DNA of 39,177 nt, taken from NCBI GenBank assembly GCA_026393035.1, contig JAPLAY010000066.1:1-39177 (forward strand), read 5' to 3'. Positions within the stretch are counted from its first letter, which is position 1. The number at the start of each line of letters is the position of its first letter. The translations under genes and the position numbers were made by a program. A model generated the notes under the pieces. The model was not told the DNA's origin, ran no database searches, and saw only the letters and a list, made by a program, of their open reading frames with translations. The stretch is from Actinomycetota bacterium. Its GTDB lineage: Bacteria > Actinomycetota > Actinomycetes > Nanopelagicales > Nanopelagicaceae. This document shows, piece after piece, positions 17,450 to 25,204 of this stretch.

Positions 17450-17467
17450 CAAATCCCCCCGGATTTG
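17450..17467 (-). promoter_or_regulatory. Inverted repeat in mraZ leader
   Basis: A perfect 7-bp inverted repeat with a four-base spacer, CAAATCC-CCCC-GGATTTG on the plus strand, lies between the MraZ repeat array and the mraZ Shine-Dalgarno (17432-17438). It could form a small hairpin in the mraZ leader or be a second operator. No function is shown by the sequence. I did not find a convincing -10/-35 pair between the repeats and the start codon. Confidence 0.4.
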
Positions 17468-17477
17468 ATAGCAATCA

Positions 17478-17541
17478 CCACTTTACTCCATTTCTACCCA
17501 CTTTGCACCATTATTGCCCATTTATTTCCCTTTTCTACCCA
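17478..17541 (-). promoter_or_regulatory. MraZ operator: array of TGG(G) repeats with 10-bp period
   Basis: On the minus strand TGG trinucleotides start at 17541, 17520, 17510, 17500, 17490 and 17480, with a related AGGG at 17531. Unit examples are TGGGTAGAAA, TGGGCAATAA, TGGTGCAAAG and TGGAGTAAAG. The spacing is 10 bp except for one 11-bp step. MraZ of E. coli binds TGGGN repeats spaced by 5 bases (10-bp period), normally about three, in front of mraZ. This array ends 56 bases upstream of the mraZ start, the right place for autoregulation of the whole dcw cluster. Three to four units match the TGGG core exactly; the others are degenerate. Confidence 0.82.
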
Positions 17542-17552
17542 CTTTTGGGCAT

Positions 17553-17575
17553 AAAAAAACCACCCAGTTGGGTGG
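17553..17575 (-). terminator. Intrinsic terminator after DUF3040
   Basis: On the minus strand CCACCC-AACT-GGGTGG is a perfect 6-bp GC-rich stem with a four-base loop, followed at once by seven T. It lies 24 bases past the DUF3040 stop and just upstream of the MraZ operator. It should end transcripts of the dnaE2-dinB-DUF3040 region and insulate the dcw promoter. Confidence 0.9.
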
Positions 17576-17598
17576 CGACGAGCAGGGGCGGTTAAGCG

Positions 17599-17952
17599 TT
17601 AATTATCAAAATTACGGCGTTCCCAGCGATCTTCTAACCGTGAGGACCACTTAGTGCGAGCGCCTTTTGGACCCTTGAATTCAGAGCGACCCATGCTGAG
17701 GTTCGATAGAAGTACAACTAGCCCAACGAGTGAAATCAAAAATCCTGCGATACCTACCGCAATCGCCTGGGCGATAAGGCCAGCAAGTAGAACTGCCATT
17801 CCACCAAGGATTGCTAAGAAACCGGTCAGAGATCTACCAGCCTTCGGTGTGCGAGCACGCCCATTTAGCGTTGAGACAAGTCTTGGATCGTCTGCAGAAA
17901 GCGCAGCTTCCATCTCGGCTAATAGGCGTTTTTCGTGATCTGATAGTGGCAC
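17599..17952 (-). CDS. DUF3040 membrane protein
   Basis: 117 residues from GTG 17952: the family N-terminus (V/M)PLSDHEKRLLAEMEAAL with DDPRLVSTL, then two adjacent hydrophobic segments (about residues 39-80) and a charged, Arg-rich tail. DUF3040 proteins are small actinobacterial membrane proteins usually found beside mraZ; the function is unknown. A reading from ATG 18009 would add 19 residues with no family match. The GTG is supported by a -10-like TATTGT (17965-17960) ending 8 bases before it, which fits a near-leaderless mRNA. A strong terminator follows. Confidence 0.85.
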   Translation of the reverse strand: MPLSDHEKRLLAEMEAALSADDPRLVSTLNGRARTPKAGRSLTGFLAILGGMAVLLAGLIAQAIAVGIAGFLISLVGLVVLLSNLSMGRSEFKGPKGARTKWSSRLEDRWERRNFDN

Positions 17953-18025
17953 GTTGCGAACAATACGGCAGGTCGCCAATCTAGGAAAGTCGAACCCCCT
18001 GGTTTTCACTAGTTATAGGCGAGTT

Positions 18026-19195
18026 TTAAGCATCTTCATCGAACAATCGAGCAGGTCGCACGCTGCCCTGGCCAAATCTGGCGGCCGCCTTATCAATTGC
18101 AGCGGTGGCCTGGCGCCAACCCTTCTCGCGCTCGCCCAACATCAATTGTTCTGTGCCATCTACGCCATCTTCTAGACCGTCAAGACTTACTCCTACTAAT
18201 CGCAACCTTGCGCGATCCAATTTAAGTGCGAGAAATAACGCTTTAACAACTTCGAATACTTCATGTGTTGCACTTATTGGTAACGGAACCGTCTTTGATC
18301 TTGAAATAGTTTTGAAATCTGCAAAGCGCACCTTAATTGAGATTGTTCGGGCGCTGAAATCTTTCTCGCGCATTCGATGTGTTGCCTTCTCGGTGAGTCT
18401 TAGAAATTCGCGCAAGATAATCTCTTGATCTTCAATATCGGTATCGAATGTTTCGGCTGCGCTAATTGATTTATCAACCTCTTCGGGCTCGACATCTCGA
18501 TAATCGCGCCCCCATGCAAGTTCGTAAAGTGAGGCACCGGATGCTTCACCAAGTGCACGAATTAAAGTCTGACGAGGGGTGTTTGCAATATCTGCAACAG
18601 TTCGCAGCCCTAACTTTTGCAACTCTTCATTTGTCTTCGGCCCTACGCCCCAGATTGCATCTACGGGAAGTGGGTGCAGAAATTCAAGCACCCGATCTGA
18701 CGCGATTTCTAACATGCCATTTGGTTTACATCGACCGGATGCTAGCTTTGCAATAAATTTCGTTGTCGCAATTCCAACCGAACAAGTGATTCCCTCACTA
18801 GCTTCAACTTTGGCTCTAATTAATTTAGCAATTTCGCGGCCGCCACCAAGTAAGCGTTTTGCGCCCGTTACATCAAGAAAAGCTTCATCTAACGAAAGTG
18901 GTTCGACCAGCGGTGTTACTGATCTAAAAATTTCCATGATGTGTGAGGAGACTTCGGAATACCTGGACATGTTTGGTGGCACAAAGATTGCGTGTGGAGC
19001 TAAACGTTTTGCCCGGCCAACTGGCATTGCGGCATGGATTCCAAATTTACGGGCCTCGTAATTCGCGGCAGACACAACACCGCGGACCCCAGTTCCAACA
19101 ACTACCGCTTTACCTTTTAGCGCTGGGTTATCGCGCTCTTCAACTGACGCGAAGAAAGCATCCATATCTACATGGAGAATTGTTGATTCAGTCAT
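18026..19195 (-). CDS. dinB: DNA polymerase IV (Y family)
   Basis: 389 residues from ATG 19195, giving the usual N-terminus MTESTILHVDMDAFFASVEE. Catalytic residues are intact: D10 in VDMDAFF and D103-E104 in SLDEAFLD, so this is an active polymerase and not an ImuB-type pseudo-polymerase. A helix-hairpin-helix is seen at IWGVGPKTNEELQKLG, then a little-finger domain. No clear QLxLF clamp motif; EQLMLG near the C-terminus is the nearest. It performs translesion synthesis. The start overlaps the dnaE2 stop by 8 bases, so both lie in one SOS-driven operon. ATGs at 19240 and 19213 are possible but lengthen the overlap. Confidence 0.93.
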   Translation of the reverse strand: MTESTILHVDMDAFFASVEERDNPALKGKAVVVGTGVRGVVSAANYEARKFGIHAAMPVGRAKRLAPHAIFVPPNMSRYSEVSSHIMEIFRSVTPLVEPLSLDEAFLDVTGAKRLLGGGREIAKLIRAKVEASEGITCSVGIATTKFIAKLASGRCKPNGMLEIASDRVLEFLHPLPVDAIWGVGPKTNEELQKLGLRTVADIANTPRQTLIRALGEASGASLYELAWGRDYRDVEPEEVDKSISAAETFDTDIEDQEIILREFLRLTEKATHRMREKDFSARTISIKVRFADFKTISRSKTVPLPISATHEVFEVVKALFLALKLDRARLRLVGVSLDGLEDGVDGTEQLMLGEREKGWRQATAAIDKAAARFGQGSVRPARLFDEDA

Positions 19196-22100
19196 GCGTT
19201 CCACTGGCTCCATAAACTGCGAGATTACGCCACTTTTCATAGGAATTTGCTAACTCCCACGCGCCAGTTCCAAGAAGTGAAACTCCCCTTGGTCCAGTTC
19301 TGCGAATCTCACCGCGAACTAAAAAGAGCCAAGAGTTGCGCAGCACTGAAGCAAAGTCTGCCTGTTTATCTTCAAAGAAAGTTATGTCGTTGCAACCAAA
19401 GCCATCATCAATAGTTAAGAACATTACGCGTCGCCCCGAACGAACTGGTGGTGTTTGCAGAGCAACCTTAACTCCGGCGACCAAGACCGATGTCCCCGAC
19501 CGCTGTTTAATTAAATCGCAAGATCTAACTGCGCCAATCTTGTTTAAGAAATCACCGTAGAACTCGAGCAAGTGGCTAGATACATCCATCCCCAAAATAT
19601 CTATCTCATTTTTAACTTGTTCACTCGCCGTTATATCTGGCAACCCGCTTGGCTCAAATTTCTCTGGTTGCAATTCAAAGCTCATCTGATTCTGACTGGT
19701 AGTGCTCTTGGATCCAGTAAGGCGATATAAATCCTGTAGGTGTAGTAGTAAGTCACGGCGATTGATATTTGATGTTGCGAGTTTATGCAATTCATCAAAT
19801 GCCCCGACCGCTAAAAGTGATTCAGTTGTTGGTCGACTTGCGCCAGAACGATAAACAAAGTCGGCTAAATCTAAATATGGCCGCCCCGAAATTATATTTG
19901 TGATCTCTTTGCTATCTATTCCACCGATATCACTTAACGCCATTCGGATTGCAAAGCCTCTGGCATCAGGAAGTTTTAGCTCAGCCCCAGAACTTAAAAC
20001 ATTTGGTGCAAGATATGGCGCTCTAGTTATTTGTGAACTTTTTTCAACGCGATAAGTAGCATCGGATAAATTCACATCAATCGGCGCGATTTGAATTCCC
20101 CACTGTCTTGCCTCATCCAAAATAACGCGCTTGGGATACATCCCTGGGTCATGTGTTAAAACTCCAGCTAAGAATGCTGCAGTGTGATGAGTCTTTAGCC
20201 AAGATGATTGATAAGTCGGAAGTGCGAAAGCAGCAGCATGTGCTTTGCAGAAACCGAAAGATGCAAAGGCGCGGAGAATTTCCCAGACTTCGGTGACAAC
20301 GGCGCTGGTGTAACCACGAGCAAGAGATGATGGATAGAACCAGTCACATACGCGTTGTTGCGCAGCTATATCGCCTAACTCTCGTCGCTTCTCATCAGCC
20401 TCGGCCAGAGATATTCCAGTCATGGTGGAAATAATTCGAATTACTTGTTCATGAAAAACAACAACACCTTGGGTCTCTTGCAAAATACTTTCAAGATCGG
20501 CATGAATTATCGGACGAACTCGAAGGCCATATTTAGTTGCAAGAAATGGCGTGATCATGTCGCTCTTAACTGGGCCAGGTCGGAAGAGTGAGATATCAAT
20601 AATTAAATCGTTAAAAGTTTCTGGTGCAAATTTCCCAACAAGCTCACGCTGTCCCGGACTTTCAATTTGAAATATCCCTAGCGTTCTAGTTGATTTAATT
20701 AAATCAAAGGTAGCGTGATCATCTAAGGCAATCGCATCGATATCAATCGGTGCACCTTCAATTCGTTCAATCTCAGAGAGCGTGTAAGAAATTGCTGATT
20801 GCATCCGAACCCCGAGAACATCTAGCTTCAATAAGCCGATTGCCTCAACATCATCCTTATCGAATTGCACCATCGGATAGCCACTTGCATTTATCTGCTG
20901 AGGTGCATATCCCCCCAATCCTAAATCCGATAGAACAATTGCACATGGGTGCATCGATAAATGTCTCGGCAATGAATCAAGGCGACCAGCAAGTTCTATC
21001 GCCATCTTTAAAATTGGCGTATTTAGATTTAGATCTTTTAGTTCGGGCAGATTAGCCAAGGCCTTTGGAATATTGCTCGATCTAATATGTGGCATTGATT
21101 TTGCAATTAGATCAATCTCCATTGGAGATATTCCAAGTGCCGCCCCAACATCTCGAATCGCATGACGCGAACGATAAGTTTCAACCATCGAAACTGTTGC
21201 ACAACGCTGGCCATACTTCTCAAAGATTGCGCTATAAATTTCTAACCGCCTTGCAGATTCCACATCGATATCAATATCTGGCAACTCGCCTCTAAGTGGC
21301 GAACAGAAACGTTCCATCAATAACCCATGCGTTATTGGCTCGACGCCAGATACCCCAAGCACATGACAGATTAATGAGCCCGCACCACTTCCCCGGGCCG
21401 CAACTCGAATCCCTTTGCTGCGTGCTAAATCAGTTATATCTGCAACTGTTAAAAAATAAGATTCATAGCCAAGAGTTCGAATTGCACTTAACTCTTCTTC
21501 CAGTCGACTCGCGGCAGCAACCGATTTGGATCCAACATATCTGCGAGATAAACCAACTTCACATCTAGATCGAAGCTGCGCCGCAAGTTCGCTCTGATTC
21601 TTTGCACCGAGCGCTGCGGCATCAGGTAGATGGATTGCACCGATTCCAACATCTTTGCGTGGTGAGAGAAGTGCGCGCTCGCTCCATGCCGCAGTTGTGT
21701 TCAATAGCAATCTGCCATCTCGTTCACCGGCAAGCCGCGAAATTTCATCACCGAGATAGCGCATCTCAAAACTATCTTTAAAGTAAGCCTCGCTGTTCTG
21801 CCTGCTAACGCTCTTGTTGCTTAATGGAACTAATTTGCGGGCGGCATCTAAAACATCAGCTATTGGGCCATCACTGCGATCTAACATGCGAACTGCATTG
21901 CTTAAAACTGCAGGCAAGTGATTATCTCTAGCAAAGCCCAACATCCGGGCAGCATGCGAGGTTGAGAATTGGCCATCGCCGCGAATCAAATGTGAAACAC
22001 ATTCCAGGGCCTGGTCAGCAAATAGATCACGAGTTGCGTTATAAATTGAGAGCGCTTCGGCGCTTTTTCGAGAAGCAATCATCGATGCTAGTTGAGACTC

Positions 22101-22478
22101 TGGACCATGCAGAAGAAGTAGGTTCTTTGAGTACTGGCTAAAGCGCTCTAATAGTGAATGTGTTAATAAATTCTCACTGTTATCTAAATTGATAGCAGTC
22201 ACTAATCGATAAAGTGAATCGAGGTGGCCACCTTGTGCAAGAAGAGTGATGCGATATTTCTTCTGTACGAAACTTAAATTGACACCAAGAATCGGCGCGA
22301 TGCCATTTGCTTCGCAGCTCTTGGTAAATCGAATCGCACCGGCCATCGTGTCCATGTCAGTAAGTGCGAGCGCTGGCATCTCGAATTCGGCTGCGCGTTC
22401 TGCTAATTGATTTGCATGAGCCGTTCCATATTTAAATGAGTAACCGCTAGCAACGCGTAGATGAGTAAAACTCTTCAT
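19188..22478 (-). CDS. dnaE2: Error-prone DNA polymerase DnaE2 (C-family)
   Basis: 1096 residues. An N-terminal PHP domain (1-70) has lost metal ligands: the usual HxH is HLR and TDHD is TDMD (40-43). The polymerase core has VAARGSGAGSLICHVLG and the catalytic PDIDID at 400-405 (D401, D403), then GIFQIESPGQRELVGKF, SLFRPGPVKSDM, VVFHEQVIRI, FGFCKAHAAAFA and a C-terminal OB-like region. Sequence style and the neighbours DUF6504 and dinB point to the DnaE2 mutasome polymerase, not replicative DnaE1. ATG is 2 bases after the DUF6504 stop; dinB overlaps the end. Controlled by the SOS box at 22799. Confidence 0.92.
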   Translation of the reverse strand: MKSFTHLRVASGYSFKYGTAHANQLAERAAEFEMPALALTDMDTMAGAIRFTKSCEANGIAPILGVNLSFVQKKYRITLLAQGGHLDSLYRLVTAINLDNSENLLTHSLLERFSQYSKNLLLLHGPESQLASMIASRKSAEALSIYNATRDLFADQALECVSHLIRGDGQFSTSHAARMLGFARDNHLPAVLSNAVRMLDRSDGPIADVLDAARKLVPLSNKSVSRQNSEAYFKDSFEMRYLGDEISRLAGERDGRLLLNTTAAWSERALLSPRKDVGIGAIHLPDAAALGAKNQSELAAQLRSRCEVGLSRRYVGSKSVAAASRLEEELSAIRTLGYESYFLTVADITDLARSKGIRVAARGSGAGSLICHVLGVSGVEPITHGLLMERFCSPLRGELPDIDIDVESARRLEIYSAIFEKYGQRCATVSMVETYRSRHAIRDVGAALGISPMEIDLIAKSMPHIRSSNIPKALANLPELKDLNLNTPILKMAIELAGRLDSLPRHLSMHPCAIVLSDLGLGGYAPQQINASGYPMVQFDKDDVEAIGLLKLDVLGVRMQSAISYTLSEIERIEGAPIDIDAIALDDHATFDLIKSTRTLGIFQIESPGQRELVGKFAPETFNDLIIDISLFRPGPVKSDMITPFLATKYGLRVRPIIHADLESILQETQGVVVFHEQVIRIISTMTGISLAEADEKRRELGDIAAQQRVCDWFYPSSLARGYTSAVVTEVWEILRAFASFGFCKAHAAAFALPTYQSSWLKTHHTAAFLAGVLTHDPGMYPKRVILDEARQWGIQIAPIDVNLSDATYRVEKSSQITRAPYLAPNVLSSGAELKLPDARGFAIRMALSDIGGIDSKEITNIISGRPYLDLADFVYRSGASRPTTESLLAVGAFDELHKLATSNINRRDLLLHLQDLYRLTGSKSTTSQNQMSFELQPEKFEPSGLPDITASEQVKNEIDILGMDVSSHLLEFYGDFLNKIGAVRSCDLIKQRSGTSVLVAGVKVALQTPPVRSGRRVMFLTIDDGFGCNDITFFEDKQADFASVLRNSWLFLVRGEIRRTGPRGVSLLGTGAWELANSYEKWRNLAVYGASGTHD

Positions 22479-22480
22479 TT

Positions 22481-22807
22481 TTACAGTGGCCGAGAAGTTG
22501 GGCGGATCAACCAGCTCTTTGTTACTTCATCTAACTCAATTTCAAATGTAGCTAGTGCACCTTCGGGCGCCGCTTCTACGCGCCAGATTGCGCGAGCGCC
22601 ATCATCGAAAATAGTTGATTCAGTAACGCGATTCTTGCCATCGCTTATGCGATTCCACCAACCACCAGATTCGCGCCATCTCGAAACGATGGCATGGATA
22701 TGAAACTTGCGACCGTTATAGATGAACTCAATTGGTTCACCTTCGGGGGCAAGTACCCGGGCGCTAATAGGGCCTGGGGTTATGGGAGTTATAGATTCTT
22801 CGAACAT
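22481..22807 (-). CDS. DUF6504 family protein of the SOS mutagenesis operon
   Basis: 108 residues from ATG 22807. It contains EPIEFIYNGRKFHIHAIVSRWRE (given in pieces: FIYNGRKFHIHAI, SRWRESGGWW), RAIWRVEA and a C-terminal WLIRP. This matches small proteins encoded next to DnaE2/ImuB polymerases in actinobacteria (DUF6504); the function is unknown. The ATG lies in the centre of the LexA-type palindrome, and a -10 element ends 8 bases upstream, so the mRNA would have a leader of 0-2 bases. The open frame extends upstream to 22888, but that part (with CACQGRR) crosses the promoter and is probably not translated. Confidence 0.8.
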   Translation of the reverse strand: MFEESITPITPGPISARVLAPEGEPIEFIYNGRKFHIHAIVSRWRESGGWWNRISDGKNRVTESTIFDDGARAIWRVEAAPEGALATFEIELDEVTKSWLIRPTSRPL

Positions 22808-22844
22808 ATGTTCGAAAGATAACCGCCTCCCCTGACAGGCGCAA
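22799..22844 (-). promoter_or_regulatory. SOS box (LexA site) and promoter of DUF6504-dnaE2-dinB
   Basis: TTCGAACATATGTTCGAA at 22799-22816 is a perfect 18-bp palindrome and matches the actinobacterial/Bacillus LexA site (TCGAAC-4-GTTCGA). On the minus strand a -10 TATCTT (22821-22816) and a -35-like TTGCGC (22844-22839) are separated by exactly 17 bases. The palindrome overlaps the -10 edge, the predicted transcription start and the ATG at 22807. LexA bound here would block the promoter until DNA damage. Inference rests on consensus match and position. Confidence 0.9.
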
Positions 22845-22900
22845 GTAAGGTCTAGATCTGGCAATTCACGCGTGATTAACCCCGACACACCGGCTAATTA

Positions 22901-22930
22901 GTTGAAAGTTCAACCAATCGCCCCTACCTT
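22901..22930 (+). promoter_or_regulatory. doxX promoter with inverted repeat over the -35
   Basis: TTGAAA (22902-22907), a 17-base spacer, and TACCTT (22925-22930) form a good sigma-70-type promoter, predicting a start near 22937 and a leader of about 43 bases. An inverted repeat GTTGAA-AG-TTCAAC (22901-22914) covers the -35 and could be an operator. The leader ends with an AAAAGGAAA ribosome binding site. Confidence 0.7.
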
Positions 22931-22979
22931 TAACTCACAGCAATACCCGAAAGCAGTAAACAACTAGAAAAGGAAATCA

Positions 22980-23408
22980 ATGAACGCAATAGTCCTAATC
23001 GGCCGAATCCTATTTGGCGGCTTCTTCCTAATGTCAGGCATCAACCACTTCACAAAGCTTGAAGCAATGACAGGTTATGCAAAGTACAAGAAGCTTCCAG
23101 CAGCAAAGCTTGGTGTTCTTATCTCAGGCCTAATGCTTGTAATCGGCGGTATCTACATCGTTCTTGGCTACTACGCAGATCTAGGCGCACTTCTACTAGC
23201 AATCTTCCTAGTTCTAGCAGCAGTTATCTTCCACAACTTCTGGAAAGAAACTGATGCAACAGCTAAGCAAACAGAGATGATGGCTTTCATGAAGGACATC
23301 GCTCTTGCTGGTGGCGCACTTGTTATCTTCGCAATGGTTGCAAAGCAAGGCGGAGAAATCGACTTTGGTTGGGTTATTTCTAAGGCACATATCGCGCTTT
23401 GGAAGTAA
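22980..23408 (+). CDS. DoxX family membrane protein
   Basis: 142 residues with four hydrophobic segments (about 4-20, 43-63, 65-85, 107-124). GRILFGGFFLMSGINHFTKL is the DoxX signature start, followed by KLPAAKLGVLISGLMLVIGG. DoxX-like proteins are poorly defined; some act with thiosulfate:quinone oxidase or in redox stress membrane complexes. Strong Shine-Dalgarno, own promoter and own terminator make this a single-gene unit. Codon choice is unusually uniform (many GCA, CTT, AAG and ATC), which may mean high expression. No TQO partner is seen nearby. Confidence 0.88.
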   Translation: MNAIVLIGRILFGGFFLMSGINHFTKLEAMTGYAKYKKLPAAKLGVLISGLMLVIGGIYIVLGYYADLGALLLAIFLVLAAVIFHNFWKETDATAKQTEMMAFMKDIALAGGALVIFAMVAKQGGEIDFGWVISKAHIALWK

Positions 23409-23428
23409 ATAACTAACAAGTAATTAAT

Positions 23429-23461
23429 AAAAGCCCTCGGCGTAACTGTCGGGGGCTTTTT
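23429..23461 (+). terminator. Intrinsic terminator of doxX
   Basis: AAAAGCCCTCGGC, loop GTAACT, then GTCGGGGGCTTTTT: about 13 paired bases (two wobbles) followed by a T run, starting 20 bases after the doxX stop. A classical Rho-independent terminator. Confidence 0.92.
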
Positions 23462-23489
23462 ACTTGCCCTAGATGGCACCATTAGCCAT

Positions 23490-24239
23490 ATGGAAATCGT
23501 GCTCGCCCTATTAGCTGGAGTATTTGTTGGCGCAGTCCTTGGCTTCATCGGCGCTGGTGGCGCAATGCTTACCGTGCCAATTCTTATCTATTTATTTAAT
23601 TTCACTCCGGTCCACGCAACCACTGCAGCTTTATTGGTTGTATTCCTTGCCGCGGCATTTGGCTTAATTCCAAAGCTAAAGTCGGGCGATGTCCAGATAA
23701 AGATTGCACTTTCAATCTGGTCACTCGGCCTGATAACAAATCTTGGTGGGGCAATTCTTGCAAAGCAATTATCAGATTCCTTTATTGTTACCGGTTTTGC
23801 AATAATTTTGACGCTAGCTGGATTCTCGATGCTGCGTGCACCACTGCAAAACAAAGATGAGAAGAAGATTCCATTAATTGTTCTAGTCCCGATTTCTTTA
23901 GTTATTGGATCGATGACCGGAATCTTTGGTATTGGCGGCGGCTTTCTTGCAATTCCAGTTCTCGTAATCTTCTTTCACACCCCGCAGATTAAAGCTGCAG
24001 GAACATCGTTATTCATAATCGCTATCAATTGCCTGACCTCGTTAATTGGACATCAAAGCCTTTGGCGCGAAATTGATTGGAAAATTCCGATTCTAATTTC
24101 AATATCAGCTATAACAATTTCAATCTTTGGGTCAAATCACAGTTCGAAAGTGCCAACAGCAATTCTTCGAAAAGCCTTCGCTTATCTACTTTTCGCTATT
24201 GCTATATTCTCAATTACTGAAACCTGGTTTATTTCCTAA
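23490..24239 (+). CDS. TauE/SafE (DUF81) family membrane permease
   Basis: 249 residues, about seven to eight transmembrane helices in two halves. Each half holds the family loop: GFIGAGGAMLTVPILIYLF (18-36) and GSMTGIFGIGGGFLAIPVLV (from about 140). The family exports or imports sulfonates, sulfite or sulfoacetate-type anions across the membrane; the substrate here is unknown. ATG at 23490. It overlaps the end of convergent copC by 11 bases, with no terminator between. The doxX neighbour may hint at a sulfur redox role, but that is weak. Confidence 0.88.
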   Translation: MEIVLALLAGVFVGAVLGFIGAGGAMLTVPILIYLFNFTPVHATTAALLVVFLAAAFGLIPKLKSGDVQIKIALSIWSLGLITNLGGAILAKQLSDSFIVTGFAIILTLAGFSMLRAPLQNKDEKKIPLIVLVPISLVIGSMTGIFGIGGGFLAIPVLVIFFHTPQIKAAGTSLFIIAINCLTSLIGHQSLWREIDWKIPILISISAITISIFGSNHSSKVPTAILRKAFAYLLFAIAIFSITETWFIS

Positions 24240-24600
24240 CAGTAAAAGTTAAGAAAGATGAGACCGGGTGTCCATCTTCAGATACAACGCGCCAAGAAAC
24301 CTTGATAGTTCCAGTCGCATTTCGGTCCTTGATATTCACGCTTATTCTGGCACCACCAACAAAAGCTTTGCCATCGCTTAACTCTTTGCCTTTACTATTT
24401 TTAACAGTTAAGAAATTGGTCTGCTTATCTGCAATCGTGATTAGATTTCCATCAAATTCCACCCAGAGCAACTTCGGTAATTTAGTAATAACAGAGCGGG
24501 CTTTAGGGTTTGAATCTGAATAAGAGGCATGCGCGCTGGCACTTGGAGCCGCCGATATGGCGACCCCAAATGCAAGTAATGCGCTAACTAGTTTTTTCAA
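24229..24600 (-). CDS. copC: CopC-domain copper-binding protein
   Basis: 123 residues: signal peptide (MKKLVSALLAFGVAISAAPSASA, cleaved before HASYSDSNP; given here in pieces) so that the mature chain starts with His, the classical Cu(II) ligand of CopC. The domain carries SNPKARSVITKLPK and the C-terminal SEDGHPVSSFLTF motif, with D and H ligands. Short single-domain CopC without a CopD partner. It lies last in a copper operon with sco1 and ycnI and probably carries Cu(II) outside the membrane. Eight bases separate it from ycnI. Confidence 0.9.
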   Translation of the reverse strand: MKKLVSALLAFGVAISAAPSASAHASYSDSNPKARSVITKLPKLLWVEFDGNLITIADKQTNFLTVKNSKGKELSDGKAFVGGARISVNIKDRNATGTIKVSWRVVSEDGHPVSSFLTFTVRK

Positions 24601-24608
24601 TTTAGCTA

Positions 24609-25172
24609 CTAGCTCGCAACCGTAGTTACCGTTGGTGCTGGACCAAATTCGGTATCTTCAGTAGCAGCCATGGTTGAGCCATCGGTGATGTGCCACTTTA
24701 GATACAGCGCCTTACGAGTTCCTGAAGCTGTGTCATAAGCAGAACATATTTGAGTTGTCTTGAAAGCGATCTTCTGTGGTGTCTTATTCCAAGTTACTTT
24801 GAAACCGAAGTCATAAAAAGTGTTTGGATCAATATCCCAGCTCGATGACTTTGCAGTCCAAGAAACTGTGTAATAAGCCGGCGTATTTGTTGCATCTACT
24901 TCACTAGATGCGACAACTTTTGCCTTGAAACCCTGATGAAATTCCGGAGTTGGTTTTCCAGCCGCTGCTGGAACTTCGGTAGAAAATACGTGGGTTGCAT
25001 ATTGCACGCCCTTGTAATTGCAACCATGTCCAAGACTTAAATAAATCCGACTTGAACTTCCGGCAACTAAAGTATTTCCGCGGGTTTGAGTTCCCACGTG
25101 AGCCTGCGCCGGTGAAATAAATCCAAGGCTCAGCGCTAAGGCAGCTGAAATTGCTATTACTTTCTTATTCAT
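24609..25172 (-). CDS. ycnI: YcnI-like DUF1775 copper-associated protein
   Basis: 187 residues. The signal peptide ends PAQA before HVGTQTRG, so the mature protein starts with a His as in YcnI, where His1 and a Trp bind Cu(II). The DUF1775 fold is suggested by LSLGHGCNYKGVQYATHVF, VSWTAKSSSWDID and FKVTW; two Cys (C52, C143 approximately) could pair. No C-terminal transmembrane helix, unlike Bacillus YcnI. A GAAAGG ribosome binding site precedes the ATG. It is flanked by sco1 and copC, the usual copper context. Confidence 0.85.
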   Translation of the reverse strand: MNKKVIAISAALALSLGFISPAQAHVGTQTRGNTLVAGSSSRIYLSLGHGCNYKGVQYATHVFSTEVPAAAGKPTPEFHQGFKAKVVASSEVDATNTPAYYTVSWTAKSSSWDIDPNTFYDFGFKVTWNKTPQKIAFKTTQICSAYDTASGTRKALYLKWHITDGSTMAATEDTEFGPAPTVTTVAS

Positions 25173-25204
25173 TTAAAACCTTTCAGTTAATTGAAAAAAT
25201 CGAT

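Noticed and set aside
17471-17541. Short regular repeats that could suggest a CRISPR or microsatellite
   Set aside because: The 10-bp period, TGG core and place before mraZ fit the MraZ operator; units are too short for CRISPR and have no spacers.
17953-18009. 19-residue N-terminal extension of DUF3040
   Set aside because: Family members begin at the (M/V)PLSxHE motif; a -10-like element lies inside the extension.
18579-19061. 160-residue open frame on the plus strand opposite dinB
   Set aside because: It lies wholly antisense to a well-conserved dinB, has Ser/Ala-rich composition typical of a shadow frame, and shows no motif or ribosome binding site.
22808-22888. N-terminal extension of DUF6504 containing CACQGRR
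   Set aside because: The segment covers the -35/-10 and half of the LexA palindrome and has no family similarity that I recognise.
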